The notes under the pieces were generated by a model. That model did not search any database. It was not told the DNA's origin and saw only the letters and a program-made list of their open reading frames with translations. From Pseudomonas sp. (GTDB lineage Bacteria; Pseudomonadota; Gammaproteobacteria; Pseudomonadales; Pseudomonadaceae): a DNA stretch of 64,000 nt. The stretch is taken from positions 1 to 64,000 of the forward strand of contig NZ_JASLGE010000079.1 in the NCBI RefSeq assembly GCF_030150285.1. The letters are read 5' to 3'. Shown here one piece after another: positions 16,381 through 24,055 of this stretch (position 1 is the first letter of the stretch; each line of letters opens with the position of its first letter). The position numbers were made by a program, and so were the translations under genes.

Positions 16381-17773
16381 GATTTTTGCGCTGCGCAAGC
16401 AACAACAGTTTGCGCAAGCGTTGGCCCTGGCGCGTGCAGGCTACCCTCAAAACAAGGCTGACGTCTGGTTTCTGCGGGCGTACGCCTGGGTGCTTTACGA
16501 CCATGTAAAAGTGCTGGTAGAGCGCTTTGAGGCCAAACAATTGATGGGGTTGGCGCTCTCGGATCAGTTGACGCCCTATCTGCGCGAGTTTGCTTCGATG
16601 GCGGATGCGCTGCGCGCCGACAGTGCTTTTTCACAGCTGCTGCGCTTGGCTGGGAAGGTCTCCAAGGACTGGTCGGGGTTCATGGAATTCGCCCGCTGGG
16701 CGGGTACCGAGGACTTCAGCGAAGAGGACAAAAAAGCCTTTATCAACGACCAAGGCAAGACCCTGGACAGTCTTCAGAAGCGCTTTATACGCGCCATCTG
16801 CCGGGAAACGGCCGTGGGTGTGATCAACAACCGATTACCCCTGCCGTTGAGCGAGTGGGGGCAGACCGTGCTGGAGCAGGCGCTCAAAGATGACCCTCAG
16901 GACCAATGGCTGAACTATTACCAGAGCAAACTGCACCTGGCCCGCGGTGAACGCGAGCTCGCGACGCGGCGCTTGCTCCCCGTGCTACGGCGTCAGTCCC
17001 GTGCGGTCTGGCCTTGGGCTTTGTTGGGGGACATTCTTGAGGAGTCACAGCCCGACGATGCGCTCACGTGCTACATCCATGCCGCTCGACAAGCGAAGGA
17101 TGAGCAAGAGGTCGCCAAGGTGCGTATCCACCTGGCGCAGCGCCTCGTGCTGGCCGGGCGCATCAACGAAGCGGCCTTGCAAACGGAGCTGGCGGTTCGT
17201 TACCGGGAACAACAAGGTGCCAAAGTGCCTCAGGCGCTCCAGCAACTGATTGCCTGCGACGGTTATCAACAAGCGATTGCCAGCCATCGCCAGCAGCCCT
17301 TGCCGGACGTCTCTGCCGCCATCCAGACCTTGCTGCAAGACTTGGGTCGAACAAGCCTGATTTACTCGGCAGGTGTCATCGACCATATCAACAGTGACCG
17401 GGCGCTGAGCTATGTGGCCATTGATGCCGACAGCGGCGTTGGCCTCTCGCATCACACGTTCCCTGACGTCGCGCCGTTGCCCCCGGGCAGCATCGTTGAA
17501 GTCGGTCGCATTGAGGCAGGCGGCCCGCCACTGGCTTGGCGGCCGGCGCAACTGCGTGCGTTGCCAGGGTTGTGCGAAATCGTTTACGGCACGGTGCAGC
17601 GCCAGGAAGGCAAAGACTTCGCGTTTATTCGTCGGGACAAGGACGATGTGTTCGTGCCACCCGCCCTGGCCCAACGGTTTGTGGTGGGGCAACCCGAAGA
17701 GGTGAAATGCCTCGCGGTGCGACGAACCAACAAGCAAGGCAAGACCGGCTGGCGGGCCGTGAGGTTTTTGTGA
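16367..17773 (+). CDS. TPR-type protein with C-terminal cold-shock/OB-like domain
   Basis: About 468 residues, mostly amphipathic alpha-helical pairs of the tetratricopeptide type (for example KQQQFAQALALARAGYPQNK, and later WPWALLGDILEE and DEQEVAKVRIHLAQRLVLAGR). The C-terminal 130 residues are beta-rich and end in a cold-shock-like segment (YGTVQRQEGKDFAFIRRD, then VFVPPAL and VKCLAVRRT), which suggests RNA or single-stranded DNA binding. The start is GTG at 16367 with AAGGGG 6 bases upstream, inside the end of the helicase gene. I know no characterised homolog. Coupling to the helicase implies a shared complex or pathway; the function is open. Confidence 0.7.
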   Translation: MSSSEIFALRKQQQFAQALALARAGYPQNKADVWFLRAYAWVLYDHVKVLVERFEAKQLMGLALSDQLTPYLREFASMADALRADSAFSQLLRLAGKVSKDWSGFMEFARWAGTEDFSEEDKKAFINDQGKTLDSLQKRFIRAICRETAVGVINNRLPLPLSEWGQTVLEQALKDDPQDQWLNYYQSKLHLARGERELATRRLLPVLRRQSRAVWPWALLGDILEESQPDDALTCYIHAARQAKDEQEVAKVRIHLAQRLVLAGRINEAALQTELAVRYREQQGAKVPQALQQLIACDGYQQAIASHRQQPLPDVSAAIQTLLQDLGRTSLIYSAGVIDHINSDRALSYVAIDADSGVGLSHHTFPDVAPLPPGSIVEVGRIEAGGPPLAWRPAQLRALPGLCEIVYGTVQRQEGKDFAFIRRDKDDVFVPPALAQRFVVGQPEEVKCLAVRRTNKQGKTGWRAVRFL

Positions 17774-17833
17774 GGTGGCGATCCTCATCCCGTGAAGGCG
17801 CGAACGATGGCAGCTTGCCTCTATGCCTGTAAA

Positions 17834-17848
17834 TGATAAAGAATATCA
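17834..17848. promoter_or_regulatory. Fur box before hasI
   Basis: TGATAAAGAATATCA matches 12 of 14 informative positions of the 7-1-7 Fur motif TGATAATnATTATCA. It ends 30 bases before the hasI start codon, the expected place for iron repression of the heme signalling operon. Confidence 0.65.
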
Positions 17849-17878
17849 ACCTTATTTGACCGACGTAGCGCAGGCATC

Positions 17879-18385
17879 ATGGCCTCTGAACCCGATCTGG
17901 AGCGCTGGTATGCCGAGTTTGCACCGCGTCTGCGGCGTTACCTGTTGCTGAAAACCCGCCAGCCCGAGTTGGCTGAAGACCTTACTCAAGAGTGTTTTGC
18001 CCGCTTGGCCACCCGCCAGAGCGAGGAACACTTGCAAGCGCCTTTGGCGTACCTGTTTACGATGGCCAACCGGCTGGTCATCGACCATCGACGCAGCCAT
18101 CAACAGGCGCGCACCGACAGCGTCGCCGTAGAAGCCCTGCATGAGGTGGTGGACCCGCTGCCCGGCCCGGACTTGCAAGCTGAGGCACAGCAAAGCCTGC
18201 AGCGCGTGTTGCATGCGCTCGAAGCGCTGCCGCTGCGCACGCGCCAAGTCTTCCAGTTATGCCGCTTCGAAGGCATGAGTTATCAACAGGCCGCCGATCA
18301 CTTGGCCATCTCCACCAGTTCCGTGCAGAAGCATCTGGCGATGGCCATAAGCTTTATCGCGCAAAAGATGGGGCCCCAAGGATGA
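17879..18385 (+). CDS. hasI: ECF sigma factor of the heme-uptake system (HasI-like)
   Basis: A 168-residue FecI-type sigma factor. Region 2 is marked by LAEDLTQECFARLA and region 4 by EGMSYQQAADHLAISTSS. It lies 5' of a FecR-type regulator and a HasR-type heme receptor in the same orientation, the arrangement of the has signalling system. It should drive hasR from the promoter at 19509-19544 when heme binds the receptor. A good Fur box precedes it. The symbol is assigned mainly from context. Confidence 0.85.
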   Translation: MASEPDLERWYAEFAPRLRRYLLLKTRQPELAEDLTQECFARLATRQSEEHLQAPLAYLFTMANRLVIDHRRSHQQARTDSVAVEALHEVVDPLPGPDLQAEAQQSLQRVLHALEALPLRTRQVFQLCRFEGMSYQQAADHLAISTSSVQKHLAMAISFIAQKMGPQG

Positions 18386-18475
18386 AGGCTTTGTGCGGTT
18401 TGTGTATTTATTTACCGGCTATGGCGGCGTCGCCCGTCATAGCTCTTATCTGCCAGAAAAAGAGAACATCCCGTG

Positions 18476-19471
18476 ATGACGTCTGACGCCACTGCTGAGC
18501 GAATCCGTCAGCAGGCCGCCGACTGGGCTGTGCGCCAGCACCTGGAGCACCTGGATGCGCAACAACTGGACGACCTGGACCGCTGGGTGGAGGCCGACCC
18601 GGCTCATGCGGATGCGCTGGCCGATGCGCTGATGCTCTGGGACATCAGCGACTCCCTGCGCGATGCGCCGTTGTTCGCGGCACCGGTGCCGGTGGCACGT
18701 GCGACCCGTGTGCGGCGTTTCTTGCGCGGGTTGTTTGTGTGGGAACCGCGTATGCCGGTGCGATGGGCAGGCGTTGCCGGGTTGTTGCTGGTTGTGCTGC
18801 TGGGCGTGAATAGCCGTGAAACCCTGTCCCCTTATTGGGCGGATTACCGCACCGGTGCTGGCGAGTTACGCCAACTGACCCTTGAAGATGGCAGCCAGGT
18901 GCTGCTCGGTTCGCGCAGTGCGTTAAGCGTGGATTACGACGGGCGCGAGCGGCGTGTGCGCCTGGTGAAAGGGGAGGCGTTATTCAGTCCGGCACCGCGT
19001 TTGGGCCAAGAGCAGCGGGCTTTTGTTGTCGAGGCCGCCGGCGGGCGAACCCAGGCGCTGGGGACGCGTTTTTTGGTGCAGCGACAGAGCCGCGACAGTG
19101 CCTGGGTTGGAGTGCTTCAACACCGTGTGCAAGTCAGCCTGCAACAGCCGCCAAGCGCGCTGAACCTGAATGAAGGCCAGGCCGCCCGCTATCAGCGCGG
19201 CCAGGGCATTGTGGCACTTGATGATGACCCGACGCAGCGCGCGGACTGGGCGCAGGGCGTGCTGATTTTCCGCAATGTGCCGCTGGCGCAGGTGTTGGAA
19301 CGCTTTGCGGACTTCCGCCCGGGCGTGCTTAAGCTGCTGGACGGCCAACACGGTGGAACGCCTGTCAGTGGTCTGTTCCACCTGGATAACCTCGATGAAG
19401 CCATTCGCGCCCTGGCCGCGGAACGGCACTTGCGCATCACGCAATTGGCAGGTGTGACGCTGCTGTATTGA
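18476..19471 (+). CDS. hasS: FecR-family anti-sigma factor of the heme system (HasS-like)
   Basis: About 331 residues with an N-terminal FecR domain (QQAADWAVRQHLEHLDAQQ, then LDRWVEADPAHADALADA), one membrane helix (about residues 96-112) and a periplasmic FecR domain (LEDGSQVLLGSRSALSVDYD, RLVKGEALF). It holds HasI inactive until HasR signals heme capture. The start may be ATG at 18476 or the adjoining GTG at 18473; GAGAAC precedes both. It follows hasI by 90 bases and has its own downstream promoter region before hasR. Confidence 0.85.
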   Translation: MTSDATAERIRQQAADWAVRQHLEHLDAQQLDDLDRWVEADPAHADALADALMLWDISDSLRDAPLFAAPVPVARATRVRRFLRGLFVWEPRMPVRWAGVAGLLLVVLLGVNSRETLSPYWADYRTGAGELRQLTLEDGSQVLLGSRSALSVDYDGRERRVRLVKGEALFSPAPRLGQEQRAFVVEAAGGRTQALGTRFLVQRQSRDSAWVGVLQHRVQVSLQQPPSALNLNEGQAARYQRGQGIVALDDDPTQRADWAQGVLIFRNVPLAQVLERFADFRPGVLKLLDGQHGGTPVSGLFHLDNLDEAIRALAAERHLRITQLAGVTLLY

Positions 19472-19508
19472 CCCGCGAAGGGGCTGGCGGCGCTGGCCCC
19501 TCGTGATT

Positions 19509-19544
19509 GAAATTATTTTTACCGGACTCGCGATTCAATCCGTC
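19509..19544 (+). promoter_or_regulatory. Predicted HasI-dependent ECF promoter for hasR
   Basis: GAAATTATTTTT (19509-19520) and CCGTC (19540-19544) lie 31 bases apart measured from the first base of each, exactly as at the IutA-like receptor. Both -35 elements are followed by ACC and CGG. The transcript would start near 19550, giving a leader of roughly 40 bases. Confidence 0.6.
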
Positions 19545-19547
19545 AAC

Positions 19548-19572
19548 GCTAATGCAGTTGCAATTCATTAGC
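19548..19572. repeat. Inverted repeat in the hasR leader
   Basis: GCTAATG and CATTAGC are perfect 7-bp arms separated by 11 bases. The element lies between the presumed hasR promoter and its ribosome-binding site (GGAG at 19578). It could be an operator or an RNA hairpin. Confidence 0.5.
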
Positions 19573-19591
19573 ATTTACGGAGTGGTTAAGG

Positions 19592-22291
19592 ATGAACGCA
19601 GAACGACCGATCCCCAATCGCCTGGGACGGGCCATCGGCCTGGCAATCATGCTGTCAGGCGCAGTATCGGCAGGGCAGGTGGTTGCCCAGGACACTCGTT
19701 TGCTGGCCAGTGAGGGCAACGCGCAAACGACACTCGACAGCGTGCGCCACTTCAACGTGGCCTCCCAGCCGTTGGACACGGCCATCTACATTCTGGCCAG
19801 CCAGGCCGGCATCGACGTGTTGGTGGGTGATGCGCAACTGCAAGGTCGCACAGGCCACGCCGTCCAGGGCAACCTGCGCGTTGGTGCAGCCCTGCAGCAA
19901 CTGCTCGAAGGCACGGGCGTCGGTTTCCATAATGACCAGGCCCCCGGCAGCAAGCGCCCGAGCGTGCAGCTGTTTCAGCAGACCGCGCGCGAGGGCAATG
20001 TGCTGAGCTTGTCAGCCACACAGGTCAGCGCCACGCACCCTGGCGATTGGGTCTACCAGACCCCGCGTTCGGTCAGCCTGGTGTCCCGTGAGCAACTGGA
20101 TCGAAACCCGCCGCGCCATGCTGCCGACATGCTTGAAGAAGCGTCCGGCGTGTACTCGGCGGTCAGCCAGCAAGACCCCGGCCTTTCGGTGAACATTCGT
20201 GGTCTTCAGGACTATGGCCGGGTCAACATGTCGGTTGACGGCATGCGCCAGAACTATCAGCAAAGTGGTCACCAGCAGCGCAACGGCACGTTGTATGTCG
20301 ACCCCGATCTGCTCTCCCAGGTTGTGATTGAAAAAGGCGCGACGTCCACCATGGGGGGCGCGGGCGTAATTGGCGGCATTGCCAACTTCCGCACCCTTGA
20401 CGCGGCCGACCTGCTGACCGATGGCAAGGAAATGGGCGGGCGCCTGCGCGCGACCACGGGCTTGGGCGGCATCGGCAATGGCACTCACTTTATCGGCAGC
20501 GCCGCTTTCGCCATCGGCACGCCGGTGTGGGACATGCTGGTGGCCGCGAGCGAGCGCCATCTGGGCGATTATGATCCCGGCACCCAAGGTTCTATTGGCG
20601 AGTTGCGCACCGGCGCTGCCACACACCCGGAAAATGCCACCCGCCTGAAAAACTCCCCGGTGGAGTACTCGGGTTCGGTGATGCGCTCACGCCTGATCAA
20701 ACTCGGCCTCAACCTGCCAGAGGATCAGCGCCTACAGCTCAGCTACCTGGAGACCGGCGTCAACTACACCGATGCCAACATGATGAGCGTCGAGGGGCCC
20801 CAGCTTTGGGACAAGCTCGGCAGCAGCAGCGTCACGGCGCGTAACCTGGCGCTGGACTACCGCTACACACCGGACAACCCGCTGATCGACTTCAAGGCCA
20901 AGGTCTATCACGTTGATAACCGCAACGACCAGACCACACTGGCCCGGCGTTCCAGCGCGGGTTACAAGGTCACCTACCAGACCGATACTTACGGCTTGCA
21001 GGCGCAAAACACCTCGCTGTTCACGCCGGGAGAGTTGTCCGTCATCAAAGCCAATTACGGCCTTGAGTTCTTCTACGACAACGTGCGCCCAGACTCGACC
21101 CAAGCCGTCTCTGAAGGGGCCGTACTGGATAGCCCGGACTCGGAAAACATGACGCCCAAGGGCGATCGTGGCGTGGCCAGCCTGTTCACGCGCCTGGACT
21201 ACGACTATGACGACTGGTTCAACGTGAATGCGGGCCTGCGCTACGACCGTTATCGGCTGCGCGGCAAGACCGGCCTTGAAGCCCGCACGTTCGTGATTGG
21301 CACCACCCGCCAGATCGGCGTGCCGGTGAACTACGACGTTGACGAGGAGCAAGGCCGCTTCTCGCCGACCTTCGGGGTGTCGGTCAAGCCTGGCCTGGAC
21401 TGGCTGCAAGTATTTGCCACCTATGGGAAAGGCTGGCGCCCACCGGCCGTGACCGAGACCCTGATCAGCGGACGCCCCCACGGCGGCGGTGCAGAATTCA
21501 CCTACCCCAACCCATTCCTGAAGCCTGAGACCTCGACGACCTGGGAGCTGGGTATCAACGTGTTCAAAGACAGCCTGTTCGTCGAGGGCGACCGCGTGGG
21601 GGCCAAAGTGTCTTACTTTGACACCCGCGTCGATGACTTCATCTTTATGAACATGGCCTTGCAAAAGCCGGGCTATGGCATCGCCAACATGGGCACCAGC
21701 GCCTACGTCAACAACCTCAAGGAAACCCGCTTCAAAGGCATTGAGTACCAACTGGACTACGACATGGGCCGCGCCTATGGCCAGTTCAACTACACCCGCA
21801 TGATCGGTGCCAACGACTACTGCAGCAAGACGGCCTGGCTGGGCGGTGTTACCCAAATAGTCAAAAAACCCGGCAGCCGTCAGCCGGTGGACGCGATGGT
21901 CCCGGATAATATTGCCAACGGGGCTTCCCACTGCGGCGCAATCCTGGGTTCTGCCGAACACATGCCCATGGACCGCGGCACCCTGACGCTGGGGGCTCGT
22001 TTCTTCGAGCGCACACTCGACATCGGTGCGCGCGCCCGACACAGCGGTGGCTACTCGATTGCGGGTGGCCCCAACATGACGGTCTCGCAAAGTGGTATCT
22101 ACCCGGCGGACTGGAAGCCCTACACCGTCTACGACCTGTTTGGCAGCTACCGCGTCAACGACCAGTTAAACCTGCGCATGTCCCTGGAAAACGTCACCGA
22201 CCGTGCCTACCTGGTACCGCTGGGCGACGTGCTGGCCTTCACCCTGGGCCGTGGCCGAACCTGGCAAGGCAGCGTCGAATATCAGTTCTGA
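19592..22291 (+). CDS. hasR: TonB-dependent heme/hemophore receptor (HasR-like) with STN domain
   Basis: An 899-residue outer-membrane receptor. A signal peptide is followed by an STN domain (about residues 48-115, HFNVASQPLDTAIYILASQ). The plug contains NIRGLQDYGRVNMSVDGMRQ and VIEKGATSTMGGAGVIGG, as in HasR. The barrel has the heme-receptor region GWRPPAVTETL, a nearby His (GRPHGG) and NPFLKPE, which corresponds to the FRAP/NPNL heme-binding region of HasR and HmuR-type receptors. The C-terminus ends in Phe, as expected for a beta-barrel. No hasA hemophore or hasDEF secretion genes follow. The stop overlaps the convergent DUF421 gene by 10 bases. Confidence 0.9.
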   Translation: MNAERPIPNRLGRAIGLAIMLSGAVSAGQVVAQDTRLLASEGNAQTTLDSVRHFNVASQPLDTAIYILASQAGIDVLVGDAQLQGRTGHAVQGNLRVGAALQQLLEGTGVGFHNDQAPGSKRPSVQLFQQTAREGNVLSLSATQVSATHPGDWVYQTPRSVSLVSREQLDRNPPRHAADMLEEASGVYSAVSQQDPGLSVNIRGLQDYGRVNMSVDGMRQNYQQSGHQQRNGTLYVDPDLLSQVVIEKGATSTMGGAGVIGGIANFRTLDAADLLTDGKEMGGRLRATTGLGGIGNGTHFIGSAAFAIGTPVWDMLVAASERHLGDYDPGTQGSIGELRTGAATHPENATRLKNSPVEYSGSVMRSRLIKLGLNLPEDQRLQLSYLETGVNYTDANMMSVEGPQLWDKLGSSSVTARNLALDYRYTPDNPLIDFKAKVYHVDNRNDQTTLARRSSAGYKVTYQTDTYGLQAQNTSLFTPGELSVIKANYGLEFFYDNVRPDSTQAVSEGAVLDSPDSENMTPKGDRGVASLFTRLDYDYDDWFNVNAGLRYDRYRLRGKTGLEARTFVIGTTRQIGVPVNYDVDEEQGRFSPTFGVSVKPGLDWLQVFATYGKGWRPPAVTETLISGRPHGGGAEFTYPNPFLKPETSTTWELGINVFKDSLFVEGDRVGAKVSYFDTRVDDFIFMNMALQKPGYGIANMGTSAYVNNLKETRFKGIEYQLDYDMGRAYGQFNYTRMIGANDYCSKTAWLGGVTQIVKKPGSRQPVDAMVPDNIANGASHCGAILGSAEHMPMDRGTLTLGARFFERTLDIGARARHSGGYSIAGGPNMTVSQSGIYPADWKPYTVYDLFGSYRVNDQLNLRMSLENVTDRAYLVPLGDVLAFTLGRGRTWQGSVEYQF

Positions 22292-23004
22292 GTACGTTGG
22301 CAAACAGACGCACGCTCGGCCTTGGTGTCACCGGCCGGGGCCTGCGTGGACGCCTGGCAAATCACCGTGCCATCTTTGCGTGTGATGCACAGTTTGCCCC
22401 GCCAGAACTCGGCGAGAAACACATCCTCGGCCTCCAGGCCCAGGCCGTTGATGTGTTCCATGAGCCACTCGGCGTCATGGCCGATGGACTCCAGTTGGGC
22501 GACACGCGGGCTGGCGTCGCACATGACAATCACCGAGGGCATATCCTGTTCGTCACAGATCACCGTCAACTCACCGCCCGGCTCGATCTGGGCGTAATAA
22601 ATCTGCTGAAAGGCTCGCGTGCCCTGGGCGTGCAACTGCGACGCCACGCGCAAAATATCGATTTTGTGTCGATGGTTCTCCAAGTTCTCCATCAGGAACT
22701 TACCGTCCTTGATGATAGGAATCGGGCTACCGATCGCAAAGCCGCGCAACACTTGAATGTGTTTGGTGACCGTATTGAGGGCATAAATCAGTGCGACACC
22801 CAGCAGCAGTACGATCAAGTACTGCCGGAACGGAATGGCGTCGCTATAAATCACGCCGCCAATGATGCCCCCCAGAATGAAGTTGCCGATCAGATCGATA
22901 GCCGTCATTTGTGAAAGCTGCGTTCGGCCTGACAGGTTCATGTGGGTGGCAATAATCACAAAGCCCACAATGAACTTCAAAAATACCCACGCGTAATACT
23001 CCAT
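22282..23004 (-). CDS. DUF421 membrane protein (YetF/YcaP family)
   Basis: About 240 residues. Three N-terminal membrane helices (residues about 6-26, 36-55, 62-80; GNFILGGIIGGVIY is characteristic) are followed by the cytoplasmic DUF421 domain with GSPIPIIKDGKF and a repeat unit. YetF-like proteins are membrane proteins of unknown biochemical role. The frame extends upstream to 23172, but the ATG at 23004 with AGGG about 9 bases upstream fits the family start. It is transcribed toward hasR and overlaps it by 10 bases, so neither gene has room for a terminator. Confidence 0.82.
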   Translation of the reverse strand: MEYYAWVFLKFIVGFVIIATHMNLSGRTQLSQMTAIDLIGNFILGGIIGGVIYSDAIPFRQYLIVLLLGVALIYALNTVTKHIQVLRGFAIGSPIPIIKDGKFLMENLENHRHKIDILRVASQLHAQGTRAFQQIYYAQIEPGGELTVICDEQDMPSVIVMCDASPRVAQLESIGHDAEWLMEHINGLGLEAEDVFLAEFWRGKLCITRKDGTVICQASTQAPAGDTKAERASVCQRTQN

Positions 23005-23148
23005 ACCGTCATCCCTGAGAACGTGCCCGATCAACAGCCTGTTGCCCATCCCGTGAGCGCCCGATTGAAACCATAGACTAGGATTGCAACGGTGAACGTT
23101 TCGGGGTGCCTCGGGGTACTTCAGCCCATGGACGAACCGAGATCCGCA

Positions 23149-23412
23149 ATGGATAACAACAAGGCACTGCATATTCTGGGATGGGTGGCCACCGCGACCG
23201 CGATGGCCATGTATGTTTCTTATTTACCCCAGATCGACAACAACTTGCATGGCGACAAAGGTAATGGGTTGCAGCCTTTGGTGGCCGGCATCAATTGCAC
23301 GTTGTGGTGCGCCTACGGCCTGTTGAAAAAGCCCAAGCGGGATTGGCCGCTGACCATTGCCAACTCCCCGGGCATTGTTTTCGGCTTTACCACTTTTGCC
23401 ACAGCCCTATGA
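23149..23412 (+). CDS. SemiSWEET-type sugar transporter (PQ-loop)
   Basis: An 87-residue protein with three membrane helices and the SemiSWEET pattern: a YVSYLPQI proline-glutamine motif in helix 1, NCTLWCAYG in helix 2 and TIANSPGIVFGF in helix 3. SemiSWEETs dimerise and let sugars pass down their gradient. The start MDNNKALH at 23149 gives the usual family length; ATG at 23128 is an alternative and neither has a strong ribosome-binding site. A 44-codon ORF overlaps its stop by ATGA. Confidence 0.8.
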   Translation: MDNNKALHILGWVATATAMAMYVSYLPQIDNNLHGDKGNGLQPLVAGINCTLWCAYGLLKKPKRDWPLTIANSPGIVFGFTTFATAL

Positions 23413-23543
23413 TCCGGTGCCGCTTTTTGGGGTGGGTAACGGCGGTGTTCGGCGGGTTGTACGGAGGCGAATGGCTGGAAGGCACACTCAGCGCCCACCC
23501 GGTTTCCCCGACAGCGTTGAAGCGTGCGGGTGCGGCATCTTAG
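23409..23543 (+). CDS. Candidate small protein coupled to SemiSWEET (44 aa)
   Basis: The ATG at 23409 overlaps the SemiSWEET stop (ATGA) and opens a 44-codon frame starting MIRCRFLGWVTAVFGG, a basic then hydrophobic N-terminus like a short membrane segment, ending just before the terminator at 23562-23588. The overlap and terminator placement argue for a real gene. The short length and lack of a recognised family argue against. Confidence 0.35.
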   Translation: MIRCRFLGWVTAVFGGLYGGEWLEGTLSAHPVSPTALKRAGAAS

Positions 23544-23561
23544 GCATTTCCAGCCCACAAC

Positions 23562-23588
23562 AAAAAGCCCGCACAAGGCGGGCTTTTT
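23562..23588. terminator. Bidirectional rho-independent terminator
   Basis: AAAAAGCCCGC (23562-23572) pairs perfectly with GCGGGCTTTTT (23578-23588) around a 5-base loop. A and T runs on both sides let it end the SemiSWEET transcript (+) and the tRNA-Arg transcript (-). Confidence 0.85.
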
Positions 23589-23631
23589 GGGGTGTTTCGC
23601 AGACTGTGCAGAACAGGTCTGTACTGAAAAA

Positions 23632-23708
23632 TGGTGCACCAGGCGGGATTCGAACCCACGACCCCTGCCTTCGGAGGGCAGTACTCTATCCAGCTGAGCT
23701 ACTGGTGC
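23632..23708 (-). tRNA. tRNA-Arg (anticodon CCG)
   Basis: A 77-base gene on the minus strand with a full cloverleaf: acceptor GCACCAG pairing with CTGGTGC, D-arm AGCTCAGCTGGATAGAG, anticodon stem CTGCC/GGCAG with loop CTCCGAA, and T-arm GGGTTCGAATCCC. The CCA end is encoded. The anticodon CCG (complement at 23672-23674) reads CGG arginine codons. Confidence 0.95.
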
Positions 23709-23885
23709 GACGCGGGCGCCATCATACTCATCTGTGTGTCGTCCGTCCATGCCGCTGATTCGTCAGGTGTTTCCTGGCCTGATATGGGCTATTAATGAAG
23801 GCCGGGTGAGGTAAGGGGCGCTTCAGGGCGGTTGTTCTTTTTTTCGAACAGGCTATTGTCCTTTTTCCCTATTGAACCTAGGATT

Positions 23886-23903
23886 CGTTTGAGATTTCAA
23901 ACG
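23886..23903. promoter_or_regulatory. Inverted repeat in the gabD upstream region
   Basis: CGTTTGA-GATT-TCAAACG is a perfect 7-bp inverted repeat, a plausible operator 150 bases before gabD. A second, weaker repeat (TGTTC / GAACA around a T-run) lies at 23833-23850. The rest of the 347-base gap 23709-24055 shows no gene. Confidence 0.4.
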
Positions 23904-24055
23904 CTCTTGTCTGAGTGCTGAGCTGCACGGCTTATGTCTTGTGAGCTGTGCAGATACTTTGGCACTGAGTGACTTCCTGACGGCAGCCATCTATGGCGCC
24001 TTTCAACTTTAATAATTCGCTCCGCGCCTGCGCGGTGCTGTTAAGGAATGCCCAC

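Noticed and set aside
20732..22090. 452-codon frame opposite hasR
   Set aside because: HasR motifs on the plus strand are clear; no start signal or family on the minus strand.
23357..23758. 133-codon plus-strand frame crossing the tRNA-Arg gene
   Set aside because: It runs through the terminator and the tRNA on the opposite strand, and its C-terminal part is a translation of tRNA sequence.
23959..23975. TGGCAC resembling the -24 box of a sigma-54 promoter before gabD
   Set aside because: No GC at the required -12 position, so it does not fit a sigma-54 promoter.
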